From: Adiantum capillus-veneris
Lineage: Eukaryota; Streptophyta; Polypodiopsida; Polypodiales; Pteridaceae
Assembly (NCBI GenBank): GCA_014529385.2
Contig: CM043949.1
Location: 141,336,858-141,400,857 of the forward strand
Length of the DNA: 64,000 nt
Reading direction: 5' to 3'
Shown in pieces: positions 1-9,758 of the stretch (positions are counted from its first letter, which is position 1; each line of letters opens with the position of its first letter). The translations under genes and the position numbers were made by a program. Under the pieces are notes generated by a model. That model saw only the letters and a program-made list of their open reading frames with translations. It was not told the DNA's origin and made no database searches.

Positions 1-13
1 AGAGTTTGCCTTG

Positions 14-93
14 CCTTATTCGCTCGGTAGTGACTTCAAAAATAGTAATAGCAGATATCACTTACATTTTCTGAGATCACTACCAAGCGAACA
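14..93. repeat. Fold-back module of the CCAAGCGAATAGG repeat family
   Basis: Seen in the sequence: a CCTTATTCGCTCGGTAGTGAC arm at the left and a GTCACTACCAAGCGAACAGG-like arm, preceded by GA, at the right. They are roughly inverse complements around a core reading TAGCAGATATCACTTACATTTTCT. The same arms and core (TAGCAGACATCACTTAA) recur in each 215-bp unit at 1061-1690, so this is one dispersed repeat family. A further partial copy follows at about 111-165. A short open frame crosses the block but has the same repeats in peptide form and is not evidence for a gene. The family is not one I can name. Confidence 0.6.
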
Positions 94-193
94 GGTTTGC
101 AGCCCCTGCAAAAAAATACCTTATTCGTTGGGTGGTGACCTCAGAAAAGTGTACAAGCAAGCGAATAGGTTTGCATCCGCTGATACAAAATAG

Positions 194-939
194 CAATGTG
201 AAGGAGATCTTAAATTGATGCGGTTCTAACTGTCATGTCGTTCCCTCCGATCACCTCCCCTAATATCGGGGGGATGATACCATTGATTCTCTCTCCCACG
301 TCCACCTCTCATGAAACCTCATGGCAGTACCACCCTCTCATGAAACCTCATGGCCAGGCTCTGCTTTTTAGGCTTGTTTGAAAGTCTATTTAAGAAGCAG
401 TTGTTTCAGAACCTCCCTCAGGGTTTCGTAGAACAACTAAAAGAAGCTTAGGATAGTGGCGATGCCTTTCCAAGGTATACTCCCACAGTGCCAGCACCAC
501 CGCATCCGGGCCCTCCTCATGAGGTCCCCCCTTGGCCCTCCCCCGATGTTACCTTTAATGTTCTCGACCGACACAGCTCAGGAGTGGCTGCTGTCAACAC
601 GGGAGTCAATTCTCGAGGTAAGTTGCTGGTAATTCTTTGCTTTCTGTTCCCAATTTCCAAGCTCCTAGTTTGAAGAGCTTACTTGCTAAATGCTCAGTGC
701 AGGATGCTAGCCTGAAGCTGCAGCAAATGTTGATCGTCAAGCAGAGGGTCTCAATCCTTAAAAACTCTCTGGAAGCAAGAAGGCCTGAAGACATGCAGTG
801 ATTGCTCGCTGAGAATGGCTCTATGGAGGCAATCATTAATTGGCTTCAGGAAATGAATGATGAAGTGCTTGAGCTAGCCAGTAAATATGAGGAAGCCATT
901 AACTTTGCAAACATGCTTTGTGAAGAGATAAGCTGGCTG
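194..939 (+). other. No firm gene; possible coding fragment
   Basis: No recognised gene. A 20-bp direct repeat (CTCTCATGAAACCTCATGGC) occurs at about 306 and 335. From 671 to 930 the plus strand reads as a plausible leucine- and glutamate-rich coiled-coil peptide interrupted by one TGA near 799. An upstream proline-rich frame from 488 would join it in phase through a GTAAGT donor at 618 and a CCAAG acceptor at 661, but the implied 44-bp intron is shorter than plants normally splice. I treat it as a possible gene fragment only. Confidence 0.25.
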
Positions 940-941
940 TG

Positions 942-971
942 AACCCTAAACCCCTAAACCCTTAACCCCCC
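942..971. repeat. Short telomere-like tract
   Basis: The plus strand reads CCCTAAACCCCTAAACCC followed by TTAACCCCC. This is three to four imperfect copies of the plant telomere unit CCCTAAA. It is too short to be a telomere and is best seen as an interstitial telomere-like tract or chance. Confidence 0.45.
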
Positions 972-1060
972 GAAAATTAATAGGCCACTCTTTGTAAAGT
1001 CTGAAGCGTTTTTTGACTCAAACCCGGTGTTCAGTTGTAATTTTGTTTCTTTCTTATAAA

Positions 1061-1690
1061 ATCAAAAGGCGTATTTTGCAAAAGAAAGCCCTAAATCCGC
1101 AACAAGCAGAGGTTACCTTCCCCTTATTTGCTTAGTATTGACCTTTGTACTAGCAGACATCACTTAAATTTTCTTTTGGTCAGTACCAAGCGAATAGGAC
1201 CCTTCGGACTAGGTGACCTTACCTTATTCGCTTGGTACTGACCAACTACAACAAATTAAAGCGCATGAGACCGAAATCAAAAGGCGTATTTGGCAAAGGG
1301 AAACCCTAAATCTGCAACAAGCAGGGGTTACCTTCCCCTTATTTGCTTAGTATTGACCTCTGTACTAGCAGACATCACTTAACTTTTCTTTTGGTCAGTA
1401 CCAAGCGAATAGGACCCTTCGGACTAGGTGACCTTACCTTATTCGCTTGGTACTGACCAACTACAGCAAATTAAAGCGCACGAGACCGAAATCAAAAGGC
1501 GTATTTGGCAAAGGAAAACCCTAAATCCGCAACAAGCAGGGGTTACCTTCCCCTTATTTGCTTAGTATTGACCTCTGTACTAGCATACATCACTTAACTT
1601 TTGTTTTGGTCAGTACCAAGCGAATAGGGCACTTCGGACTAAGTGACCTTACCTTATTCGCTTGGTACTGACCAACTACACAAAATACAA
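1061..1690. repeat. Three tandem 215-bp repeat units with hairpin arms
   Basis: Three units begin with ATCAAAAGGCGTATTT at 1061, 1276 and 1491, an exact spacing of 215 bp twice; the third is cut short near 1690. The copies differ by only a few bases. Each unit carries TTGGTCAGTACCAAGCGAATAGG followed about 22 bp later by its inverse complement with one extra base (CCTTATTCGCTTGGTACTGACCAA), so each could fold into a long hairpin. A degenerate third arm (CTTATTTGCTTAGTATTGACC) lies earlier in each unit. Almost no divergence between units points to recent amplification. Confidence 0.9.
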
Positions 1691-2089
1691 GTGCGCAGAA
1701 GGGTAGTAAGTAGCATACCTCTTCACTGTGTGTAGAGTTCCGCGTCGCTGAAGCACTGCAGAACAAGAGTAAGAGAAGGAGGATGCGCGAGAGTAAGAGG
1801 TGATGGAGTTTGCTTACCGCGTAGCGTCGATGGGGGTAGAGTTAATTAGAATGATGCGCAGTAGAGGACGCGATAAGAGGCAGAATAGTTGAAACTTGAG
1901 ATGTTTGGCGGGGGTAATGTCTCAACTTAGAATGCTTACCTCGGGGAGGGTGACAACTTCACTTATGTGCGAGATTGCGGTTGGTAAATCGTGCTGCATG
2001 GAAATCTGAGACCATTTAATACTGGTTGTCCTTGAGAGCGCAGCCCACGTGCCTTTTTGAGTGACCGTTAAGGGTCAGACAGACGCCAA
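1691..2089. other. No gene seen
   Basis: About 400 bp of unique-looking, purine-biased sequence. I see no open frame of note, no repeat and no RNA gene. Confidence 0.5.
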
Positions 2090-2395
2090 TCGCCCTTGCA
2101 GTCGCCATCTCCATCTCCATCTCCATCTCCATCTCGCACCTTCTTCCTGGCCAGCTCTCGTGCCTTTGCCTTTTTTGCGCCTTTCCCCTTGGCCAGCTCT
2201 CGTGATCCTATGTTTAGAGTTAGACGCCGATCGCCCTTGCATTCGCCATCGCCTTTGTATTTTCTGCGCCTTTTCCCTTGGCCAGCTCTCGTGATCCTGC
2301 GTTTAGATTCAGACGCCGATCGCCCTTGCATTCGCCATCGCCTTTGCATTTTTTGCACTCTTCCCCTTGCCCAGCTCTCGTGATCCTGCGTTGAG
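2090..2395. repeat. Tandem repeat, unit about 89 bp, three copies
   Basis: Units start with TCGCCCTTGCA at 2090, 2231 and 2320 and end in CAGCTCTCGTGATCCT(A/G)(T/C)GTT. The second and third are 89 bp apart. The first is longer (141 bp) because of a CTCCAT run of about five copies (2108-2135) and an extra internal copy of the CCAGCTCTCGTG segment. Open frames on both strands simply translate the repeat and are not supported as genes. Confidence 0.85.
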
Positions 2396-2603
2396 TGACC
2401 TCCACTGGGTCGAGTCCTTTGCTGCCGCGTCTCCATCGCCATCGCCCCCCTACTGGTTCTTGCTGTCGGTGGCCTACGACATCACCATCCAACTCGGCGC
2501 CATTGGATATTGCAGAGACAGGTTCTTTCTCCTTGCCTCTCCCCTTCCTGTGTGTTGTTAACTGTGTGCGCACCGAAGCCACTGCGTTAGGGTAAAAATG
2601 CAT

Positions 2604-2725
2604 GCATGGTTGGAATAATTACTCATTATGTGACCGTATCGCATTCATGGTTGGAATAATTACTCCTTATGTGGTGACTGTATCGCATTCATGGTTGGAA
2701 TAATTACTCCTTATGTGACCTATAA
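2604..2725. repeat. Short tandem repeat, unit about 41-44 bp, three copies
   Basis: ATGGTTGGAATAATTACTC followed by (A/C)TTATGTG occurs at 2606, 2647 and 2691, linked by ACTGTATCGCATTC-type spacers. Confidence 0.8.
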
Positions 2726-2790
2726 ATCTATCACTGATAACATAATATGCTTTGTTCTTATCCACCTGTTCCGAATGCCACAAGACAGAA

Positions 2791-3140
2791 CCAAGCGAAT
2801 AGGACCCTTCGGAGATTCTTGGGGGCCCTACTCGCTTGGTACTGACTCAACTAACATCACCACTTATGACATTAACGCACGGGACATAACCCGTCGATAT
2901 GACATTAGGGCACGGGACATAGCCAAGCGAATAGAGTTCTTCGGAAATTCTTGGGAGCCCTACTCGCTTGGTTCTGACTCAACTAACGTCAACTCTTATG
3001 ACTTTAGCACACGGGACAGAACCAAGCGAAGAGGGTCCTTCGGAAATTCTTGGGGACCCTACTCACTTGGTTCTGACTCAACTAATGTCACCTCTTATGA
3101 CATGAGCGCATGGGGCCGAACCAGGCAAAATAGGACATTG
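2791..3140. repeat. Three 49-bp hairpin units inside an open frame
   Basis: Units start CCAAGCGA at 2791, 2933 and 3022 and run 49 bp to CTCGCTTGG (CTCACTTGG in the third). The ends are inverse complements: CCAAGCGAATAGG against CCCTACTCGCTTGG. The loop reads CCTTCGGA.ATTCTTGGG with small changes. A weaker fourth start lies near 3120. The plus strand stays open from 2691 to 3176 across all units and gives a repeated peptide of the type PFGDSWGPYSLG. The arms are related to the 1061-1690 family. This could be a repeat-bearing intron or 5' region of the gene that follows. Confidence 0.75.
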
Positions 3141-3209
3141 AGGGGTACTCGAGGCCCAACATTCGCTTTGTTATGACACCAAATAGTTTTGGCTTGCTTT
3201 TTCTTTCAG

Positions 3210-4975
3210 TCATGGGGATCATAGTCCTGGAGACAGACGTGAGCGAGGATACATGTGAAGAAAAACTATTCACATTCTTATATAACGCCCGAGCTCATCA
3301 CCGTGCACCAGATCTATCAGGAATGTTCGATGCAGAGTTTTCTATACAGAGGATTATAGATTGCTCCTTTGAGTACCTACAAAACCATTTGCAACAGTAT
3401 GAGGCAGTCACTTGTGACAATTCCATGACAGTTGATGGCATGCGATATGTGCACCCTGCCGACCTTGACCTTGACAAGAGTGCTTCAAGGAGACTGAATC
3501 GCTGTCTTGAAAAGTGTCCCTCCAATGCACTACTTGTACAAGTCAGGTGTATGAAGCACTTAAAAAAATGTCGCTTATTGGAATTCTACCATGGGTTTGT
3601 CTGTTACTTATACTTGCAGACGGATGGCGAGTCCGAGACTTCGCAGTCAACAACTTTCGATAGTTGTCCATTGGCGCCGGAGGAAGAGGTAGAGGATGTG
3701 GAGGTGCAATTCAATCCAGAAGAAGAGCGGGAAGAGGTACTAAAGGAAACCTTTGATGCGGGCTTAACTCTTGTTTCTCTTGCGGATGCAGCAATAGGGT
3801 GCAGGCAAGAAAGCCCAAGTATGGAAGTGACTTTGCCTCTCAATTGTGCTCCCAGCTTTGCTATGGCGGGTGACACCCACTATATTCTGCTCACAGATAT
3901 CATGCATGAGCTCAATATACGGGAGGACTATTACCTAGCGGCAATTGCAAATTTTTGTGAGGCAGACATGGGGTTTGTGGACGATGATGCAGTGGACCAA
4001 TATCTTATTGCTGACACAGCTGTCCGCGACTCACAGTTCACTTCAAGGTCGCAACTGATTAAAGATACGTTCAATGAGGCGAAGTCCGGAGAGGCCGATT
4101 TGCCAACAGATGAGCAGTTTGAATTGACAACCAAACAACTCGGCTTGGAAAATATGGGTAGACACGTGGCACGCGAAGATCATGTAATGAATAGTCAGTC
4201 TATTCACTTATGGGGGAGGTCGATGCTGGAAATGGACGAGAATCAGATGGTAACTTTTGTCGAGCATTCAGATAGTATTAGAGATGGCCGAGTGATAAAA
4301 TATCATCAACATTTTTTTTTGCTGCCAGTTGCTAGTGTATGACGATAGTTTCCTTAGAAGAGCGAGAGGCTCACGCCAAGGGCTTGTCACTGGAGTCCAA
4401 GGCAAGGATGCAACGTTGTCTCACTACATCGGGCGTTTCAACCACAAAAAGGTTTGTAGAAACAATTCAAGTAATTGACAATTCTACTCATCTCACTTAC
4501 GGCTAATAAATTGATTGCAATTATTATGTAGATCATAATATACCACAAGGAATATTCCGATGACAATGCAAAGTTCCCTCTGTTTGCAATGAAAGCTATT
4601 ACAAGATTGTGTGGTGGGCACCCCCTCGGACTAAACGCAGAAAGAGTAATTTTGATTGAAAAACAGTTTGCTCTACGTGTATTTGGCATTGGGTATGGTT
4701 GCCAGGCACTCAGAGCCCCATATTTCATGTCCTACACAGCTCAGGCTCTGGCTGCAGGGGTTGAAGACCCGGAAAGCTTAGATCCATACAATAATCGGCT
4801 GTTTCTGAGGGAAAGCAGACGCATGATGCCCGTAGGGATGCTGCCATCAACAGAGGAACGAGCTCGTCTACAGAGCTTGCACATCGAAGAGGTACAAAGT
4901 GAGGAGGAAGGAGGTGCATCGAAGAGGATAAAAACGACGGGCTCAGGTCCATCTTCTCCTGCTCCTGACTTGTGA
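3210..4975 (+). CDS. Probable three-exon gene, product unknown
   Basis: Three segments join in phase 0 through good GT-AG introns: exon to 4249, intron 4250-4328 (79 bp, T-rich tract before CCAG), exon 4329-4451 (41 codons, no stop), intron 4452-4531 (80 bp), exon 4532-4975 ending in TGA. The left exon is preceded by TTGCTTTTTCTTTCAG at 3195-3209, which looks like another 3' splice site, so a 5' exon may be missing; the ATG at 3212 is otherwise the first usable start. The protein is about 534 residues from there. It is acidic with a Glu-rich stretch near residues 160-180, several scattered cysteines, and an Arg/Lys then Ser-rich C-terminus (GGASKRIKTTGSGPSS). I recognise no domain or family. 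It may be a host gene or a gene carried by a transposon. Confidence 0.6.
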
Positions 4976-5852
4976 CCGGCGCCACCTCGCATGGCGCTCC
5001 GTCGCATTTGAAGCTCCCCAAGCCATCCGTTTCTTCTCTTTGCGGATGTGTTGTAAAGACCGTGTAATTTCTGAACTCTTAAGAAGTTCCTTCTGCCTTG
5101 CTCTATGAATTAGTCGTCTATAAGTCCATTGGTGTAACTCTAATAGGCTATTGGCCTTTTCTTTTCCTCTCCCATGCCGAGTGTGCTTAAAATAACCTGT
5201 TCTTGCCATGTAGTGGGTTTTTTCCATGCCTTGTGTGGACCATATTGATAGTGAGCCGTATGTCTTGGCAAAATATGGACCATGGTTGAACAGTATGTGC
5301 TGCATTGAAATAAAACAAAATGGTCAGTTGAGTACAATTTAAATTTTGTTTTGTATACGTAGAATGCCAACCTACCATGTAATGTGTGATATGTTTCCTA
5401 CCCCACCCTGTAAGGTAAGCCTTTTTCCAATCCAGCAAGGCTGCTTGAATTCTGGATTGCCCCACCACCAGCATTGTCTTTAACCACTTTATGTAACTGT
5501 TTCCATTTGTTGAACATGATTCTCCTTTCTTCTCTATCTGAATCTTTGAGGCTAAACCCAAGAAACCTTCTTGCCTTCACTCCGCCTATCGATGCTTTCC
5601 TCGGTACCTTGTACCGACTTTGAGACATCTTAGGGTACTCTTCGATTTTGACATTGCCTCCATGCTTAGTATGATTTGATCACTCTTTTCGACTCACTCT
5701 CTAGCTTTAATGTCCATACAAAACATATGTACAAATGAACCACCTTTTCAATTATTCGACAGAGTGCATGAAGTGTACAGACGTGAACTCTACTCAGAGG
5801 AATATCAAGCACTGGCTTAAAAGTTTTATCTTGAAGATGTCTGTTGGGAGCT
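4976..5852. other. No firm gene; one small basic minus-strand frame
   Basis: This lies between the three-exon gene and the convergent decayed gene to its right. A minus-strand frame at 5628-5398 (about 75 residues, basic, starting MSQSRYKVPRK) begins with a true ATG and might be a 3' exon of the minus-strand gene at 5853-7540. No splice junction proves it. I see nothing else in the stretch. Confidence 0.3.
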
Positions 5853-7540
5853 CTAATCCATTGCATCAAGTGATTGTGCATTAGCCATGCAATATAAGCA
5901 TGGATTTGCCACAGCTGCTCCGTGTGTTATGTTGTACATACACTTAAGAGTCTTTAAGTCACCTGCCATGTGCCATTCCATTGTGTAGTCGCCAAATCCT
6001 TCCACTGAAAGAACGGCTCCGTTTCTTTGTTCATTGATGATAGAAGGAATTTGTGTTTGACTAAAAACCCAATCGAGGATTTCAAAATTTTCCTTATCAA
6101 CCTGCATTGAAAAATGAAAACACAAAATCAACAACCAAATAATCAATATTTTTGTTATCAGAGATTGAACGAAGTATATCTGAAATGATCCTAGAGATAG
6201 AATGTTGTTTTCTAATTGCACGATGAAGTATCGTGGATCCTCTTTCGTTATTGATGGATCCAGAGCTCTGTTCATGAGGGTAATGGTGACTCTCTCCAAC
6301 TTCTTGTTCTTCAGGACCTCGCACTCATCGAGCTTCAAAACAAACTTGAGAACCCCACCTCACTCGTCTCGACTGATGTCAAAGAAGTGAACTGCATACC
6401 TTTGCAATGCTTCAAGATCAACGAAGAGGTTGTTGTGCTCATTAAACTGTACCTCTCTGCCGTCCTTGCCTAAGAACTTTGCTTCAATATGGAATGACCC
6501 AAGTTTCTCAAACACCTCATCGTTTACGTGCCGGCGAGCAGCCTTTACATGTGATGGCTTTGGCAGCAATGATCCTCTCTGTAATTTATTTTGAGATTTT
6601 TTAGCTAATGCTTTGAAGAGTGCCCTGTATCCCATCTGTGAGATGCCACTCTCATCAAGTATTGCTTGCACTTCCATTGGTTCCAGTTGATTCTCGTTCA
6701 TGAAGGAGGTAAGTAGCCTCCCTTTCAACTTATGAATTTTTTTCTGAGTTATCATCTCTTCAACTACTTCTTTTGGAACTAGACGGCTGTAATGCACTCC
6801 GGCATTGAAGCCTGCACCGTTCGAGTTTGGATGCAGTAAAGACCTGCCAAAAAAGCACAATGCGTTATGATCATGTATATGAAAGTAAGTGTATCCACTT
6901 CTTAATGAAGCACATTGAAGAAACAAACTTCGACTTACCTTAAAGCTTGTATTCGTTTTTTGAGGCCACCACTACCAACCTTCATGTTCTCAAGGTTGAA
7001 CAGATCTCATTTTCTTTTCCGACTACCAAGCACGGTGTCTTTCTCTCGCAAACTTGTGATCTTCTTCTCAAGGCCTTGGATTGTCTCTTTGTTTGATGAA
7101 ATCTTTTGAGAGCATGCTTCATTAAGTTTCTTCAGCTGCATGTTCTCCATTGCCAGGAAGTTTCTTTGCCTTTCCGCATTCAATCCTCTCATTTCAAAAT
7201 GTTTGATGTATCCCAATAGCCCATCCTTGCCATCGCCTATGAAATATCAGAGGTTAGTGATATTAGCAAAGGGAGGTGGCGCATTTGTCATAGGATCCTT
7301 TGGATAAATAGACCCATCGGTCCACAAATCCAAATGATGTTCCTTGTTTGTCCTTCTAAGTTCTTTCTGCCATTGAGATAAGAAAGACTCCCTCCTACGT
7401 TTCTGCAACAGTGCATACTCTTGCAATACATCAACATGAAGATGATGTGTGTTCTTTCTTTGGGTAAGTGTTAAAGATGAAGGGGCCGAGGATTGTAAGT
7501 TCAAATTAGTGTTTTCATCAGGAAAAGATGCGTTATCCAT
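5853..7540 (-). pseudogene. Decayed transposase-like gene with three in-frame TGA codons
   Basis: Read on the minus strand from an ATG at 7540, one reading frame can be followed through TGA at 7247-7249 and 7007-7009. A GT-AG intron (about 6939 to 6846; AAG|GTAAGT and TTTTTGGCAG|) comes next, then a TGA at 6360-6362, to a stop at 5853. Coding character is clear on both sides of every TGA. Features are a Lys/Glu-rich coiled-coil stretch (about 7216-7010), a KLDECEVLKNKKLERV segment, and a final GDLKTLK followed by PCLYC with Trp upstream. A GDLK...PCxxC arrangement is seen in some eukaryotic DNA transposases, but I cannot assign a superfamily. A second intron acceptor-like site (TTTTCAATGCAG) lies near 6102. 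No terminal inverted repeats or target duplication were identified. Confidence 0.55.
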
Positions 7541-7889
7541 TCCTAGAGTTGATAGCGAAGAAGACGGAGAAATATCTCAGGTTTTGGGAGAGAAAGCCAT
7601 ATTCTCAAGTTTAGAGTTGATAGAGTTCGTGTGGCTTATGTTTCTGGAGGGAACGCTTGTAAGTTAGCATTTCAAATCATTAGTCATACGGTTAGTTGGA
7701 TTCCTAACAAGAGAACGAAGGATAAGAATGATAAAGACGGCGGCTACCTACCAAAGAATGTCATTTTGGCTTTTTGTTGCGCAAAAAAGTATCACATAAA
7801 ATGCACAAGTTAACATTTTCATTTTCTCTCTCTAAGCCGACGTGGCACTTCTTACAGGGCCCAAAAGTGAGTCCAACTTTCTCCTAATG
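7541..7889. other. No gene seen
   Basis: A short plus-strand frame at 7449-7667 overlaps the start of the minus-strand gene and looks like a shadow. I see nothing recognisable. Confidence 0.4.
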
Positions 7890-8569
7890 CATGTATGGGA
7901 TACTCTTCAATCTAGGACATGGAAAACTATTAATACAGATTGATTTGGGCACGTTCTACTTGCTCTTCAAAATGTAGAAAAAGTTTCTCGCTCTACTTTC
8001 AAACCCAAATATATTGTCGGCTTAGAGGATACTTTGCGTGCTGAGGTCAACAAACTTTGTCATCTTACATTAGAGAGAGCTATTTCTTTAGCTCATGATG
8101 CAAAATATGCGAAAGGTAAGATCCAACTCAAAAAGGGTTCCCAATCAAAATGAGTTATCCTTCTCTTCCACCACCACAATGTACAAATCCTACTACTCTT
8201 CAACCAAGGACCAACAGTACTAATGGACAAAGGTGCAACATTGCAATGACATATTGACCACAATTAAGCAATTCCAATCAAAAAGGTTTTGGACAAAGGA
8301 AGGTAAATAGCAATGGTTCAAATAATGCTTTTAAACCTGCACCTTTTTTTTTTCTTGAAGTCATGGAACAAGGCTCCACATATCACAACAACAATAGTAA
8401 CAACAACAAGAATAATGGAAAACTTCGTATGAAGACTATTGTTTGCTACACTTGTCACAAGATGGGACATACCACTAACAAGTATCATGAAGAAAATCCA
8501 CACCTTTCTCACAATTTATTGATTAGTTTTATTAATGCTAATTCCTTTTTATTAGATCCTAACTCTTGA
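7890..8569 (+). pseudogene. Broken retrotransposon gag fragment
   Basis: The plus strand around 7985-8150 reads as a gag-like helix region (VGLEDTLRAEVNKL then LERAISLAHDAKYAK), typical of the segment before the zinc knuckle in Ty3/gypsy gag. After a frame break, 8363-8569 carries an Asn-rich stretch and CYTCHKMGHTTNKY. This is a CCHC knuckle (C-x2-C-x4-H-x4-C) in which the last cysteine has become tyrosine. No LTRs, protease or polymerase are attached. It is a dead fragment. Confidence 0.6.
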
Positions 8570-8849
8570 AAAATTCACAACACATTTCCCATAAGACTTC
8601 TTTTCAAAGGTTATCTACCATCACTTCCTATCATTGATGATCCATCCCTTTTACAAGAAGATTTTAAAATCCTTATACATGAAACCATCAAAACACTTTC
8701 ATAGGCAGTGGTGGTATGCTGAATCACGAGTATTTGCTTAAGTATAAGAATTATGTCCTTAAAAGTTCCATGCATGCTATAGAGGTTTTTTTGCTCTCAT
8801 CCTGGTATCCTTGAATTATATCAAACTTCTTAAAAGTAAAATTTTTTAT

Positions 8850-9000
8850 TTTGAGGTTCGCCCTTTGGTTGATGATCGTGGTATTTCATAACTGAGGTTT
8901 ACTATTTGACAATTCATTTAGTGGTAATTTGATACTGAGGTTTTCCCTTTGATTGTTAGTTTGTGGTATTTGATACCCGAGGTTCACCCTTTGATGGCTA
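8850..9000. repeat. Degenerate tandem repeat, unit about 43 bp, four copies
   Basis: Four copies of TGAGGTT(C/T)(G/A/T)CCCTTTG followed by a GTGGTATTTGATAC-like end start near 8852, 8893, 8936 and 8978. The copies differ at many positions, so the array is old. The 8571-8850 and 9000-9197 flanks show no gene. Confidence 0.55.
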
Positions 9001-9197
9001 TTTAGTGCATCATTAAGAGCAATACATGACTTTAGTTTTGCCCTTTGAACATAATAAAAGGTGATTACTTTTCATGTTGTCATGCTCTTCTTATCTTTGC
9101 TAGAGAGCCCACTAACAAAGATCTCTTTTAGTTTTGTAGATATTTGGATATGTGGATTGCATTTATGTTTTTGGTTTCCTCTTTTCAGGATGTTATA

Positions 9198-9426
9198 TGC
9201 TACCATATACATGTGGTAGTGATGTGTGTGTGAACACTTATGACCGCCGGGGCATTTTTTCCCTTAGAAGGAAGTTTTTCCTCGTGTGCATTGTATATAC
9301 GCCCATCATTCTAGGGCTATGCTATCTTTCCATTGCCCACTAAGTACTACACTCTCTGTTGTGTGCCTTGAGATTCCTTCATTTTCTCCAAGATGTGTGC
9401 GTTTCCCTGCAACCCTAATTCAAACA
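9198..9426 (+). repeat. 5' LTR of the copia relic
   Basis: About 229 bp, starting TGCTACCATATACATGTGG and ending CTAATTCAAACA. It matches the 227-bp LTR of element A with scattered differences. TTGGTATTAGAGC follows at 9428, a one-base variant of the copia primer site. Confidence 0.88.
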
Positions 9427-9758
9427 ATTGGTATTAGAGCAAGTTGCATCCTCTTGGGCTTAATCGTTAGCGTCGCCAGCACACGCTTGCTCACTTTCTT
9501 ATATTTTATTGAGCTTTGATGAGCATCAGCAAGTTGACAAATGCTTCGCATTCGCTCGTAGAGCTTAGTCTACTCAATTTTTTGATTCGGGTTCATTTCG
9601 GCCTCCGTTTCCACTACAGGCAGTGTTGCGTAGGCAATTTTATCATTTTGGGCAATTTTTTTGTCAGTGCCATTTTTTGCATAACAGGTCCATTACAGTC
9701 TTCTACGAGTTGTGCTACATAGCACGTGTTGGTCCCGCTTTGTTTCTCCTCTTTTGCC

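Noticed and set aside
2068-2603. Overlapping open frames on both strands at the 2.1-2.6 kb tandem repeat
   Set aside because: They follow the repeat and are open on both strands at once because it is GC-rich; there is no start context or homology.
2090-3022. Two repeat blocks share almost the same spacing (141/89 and 142/89 bp)
   Set aside because: The sequences are unrelated and the first block's longer unit is explained by a CTCCAT expansion; taken as coincidence.
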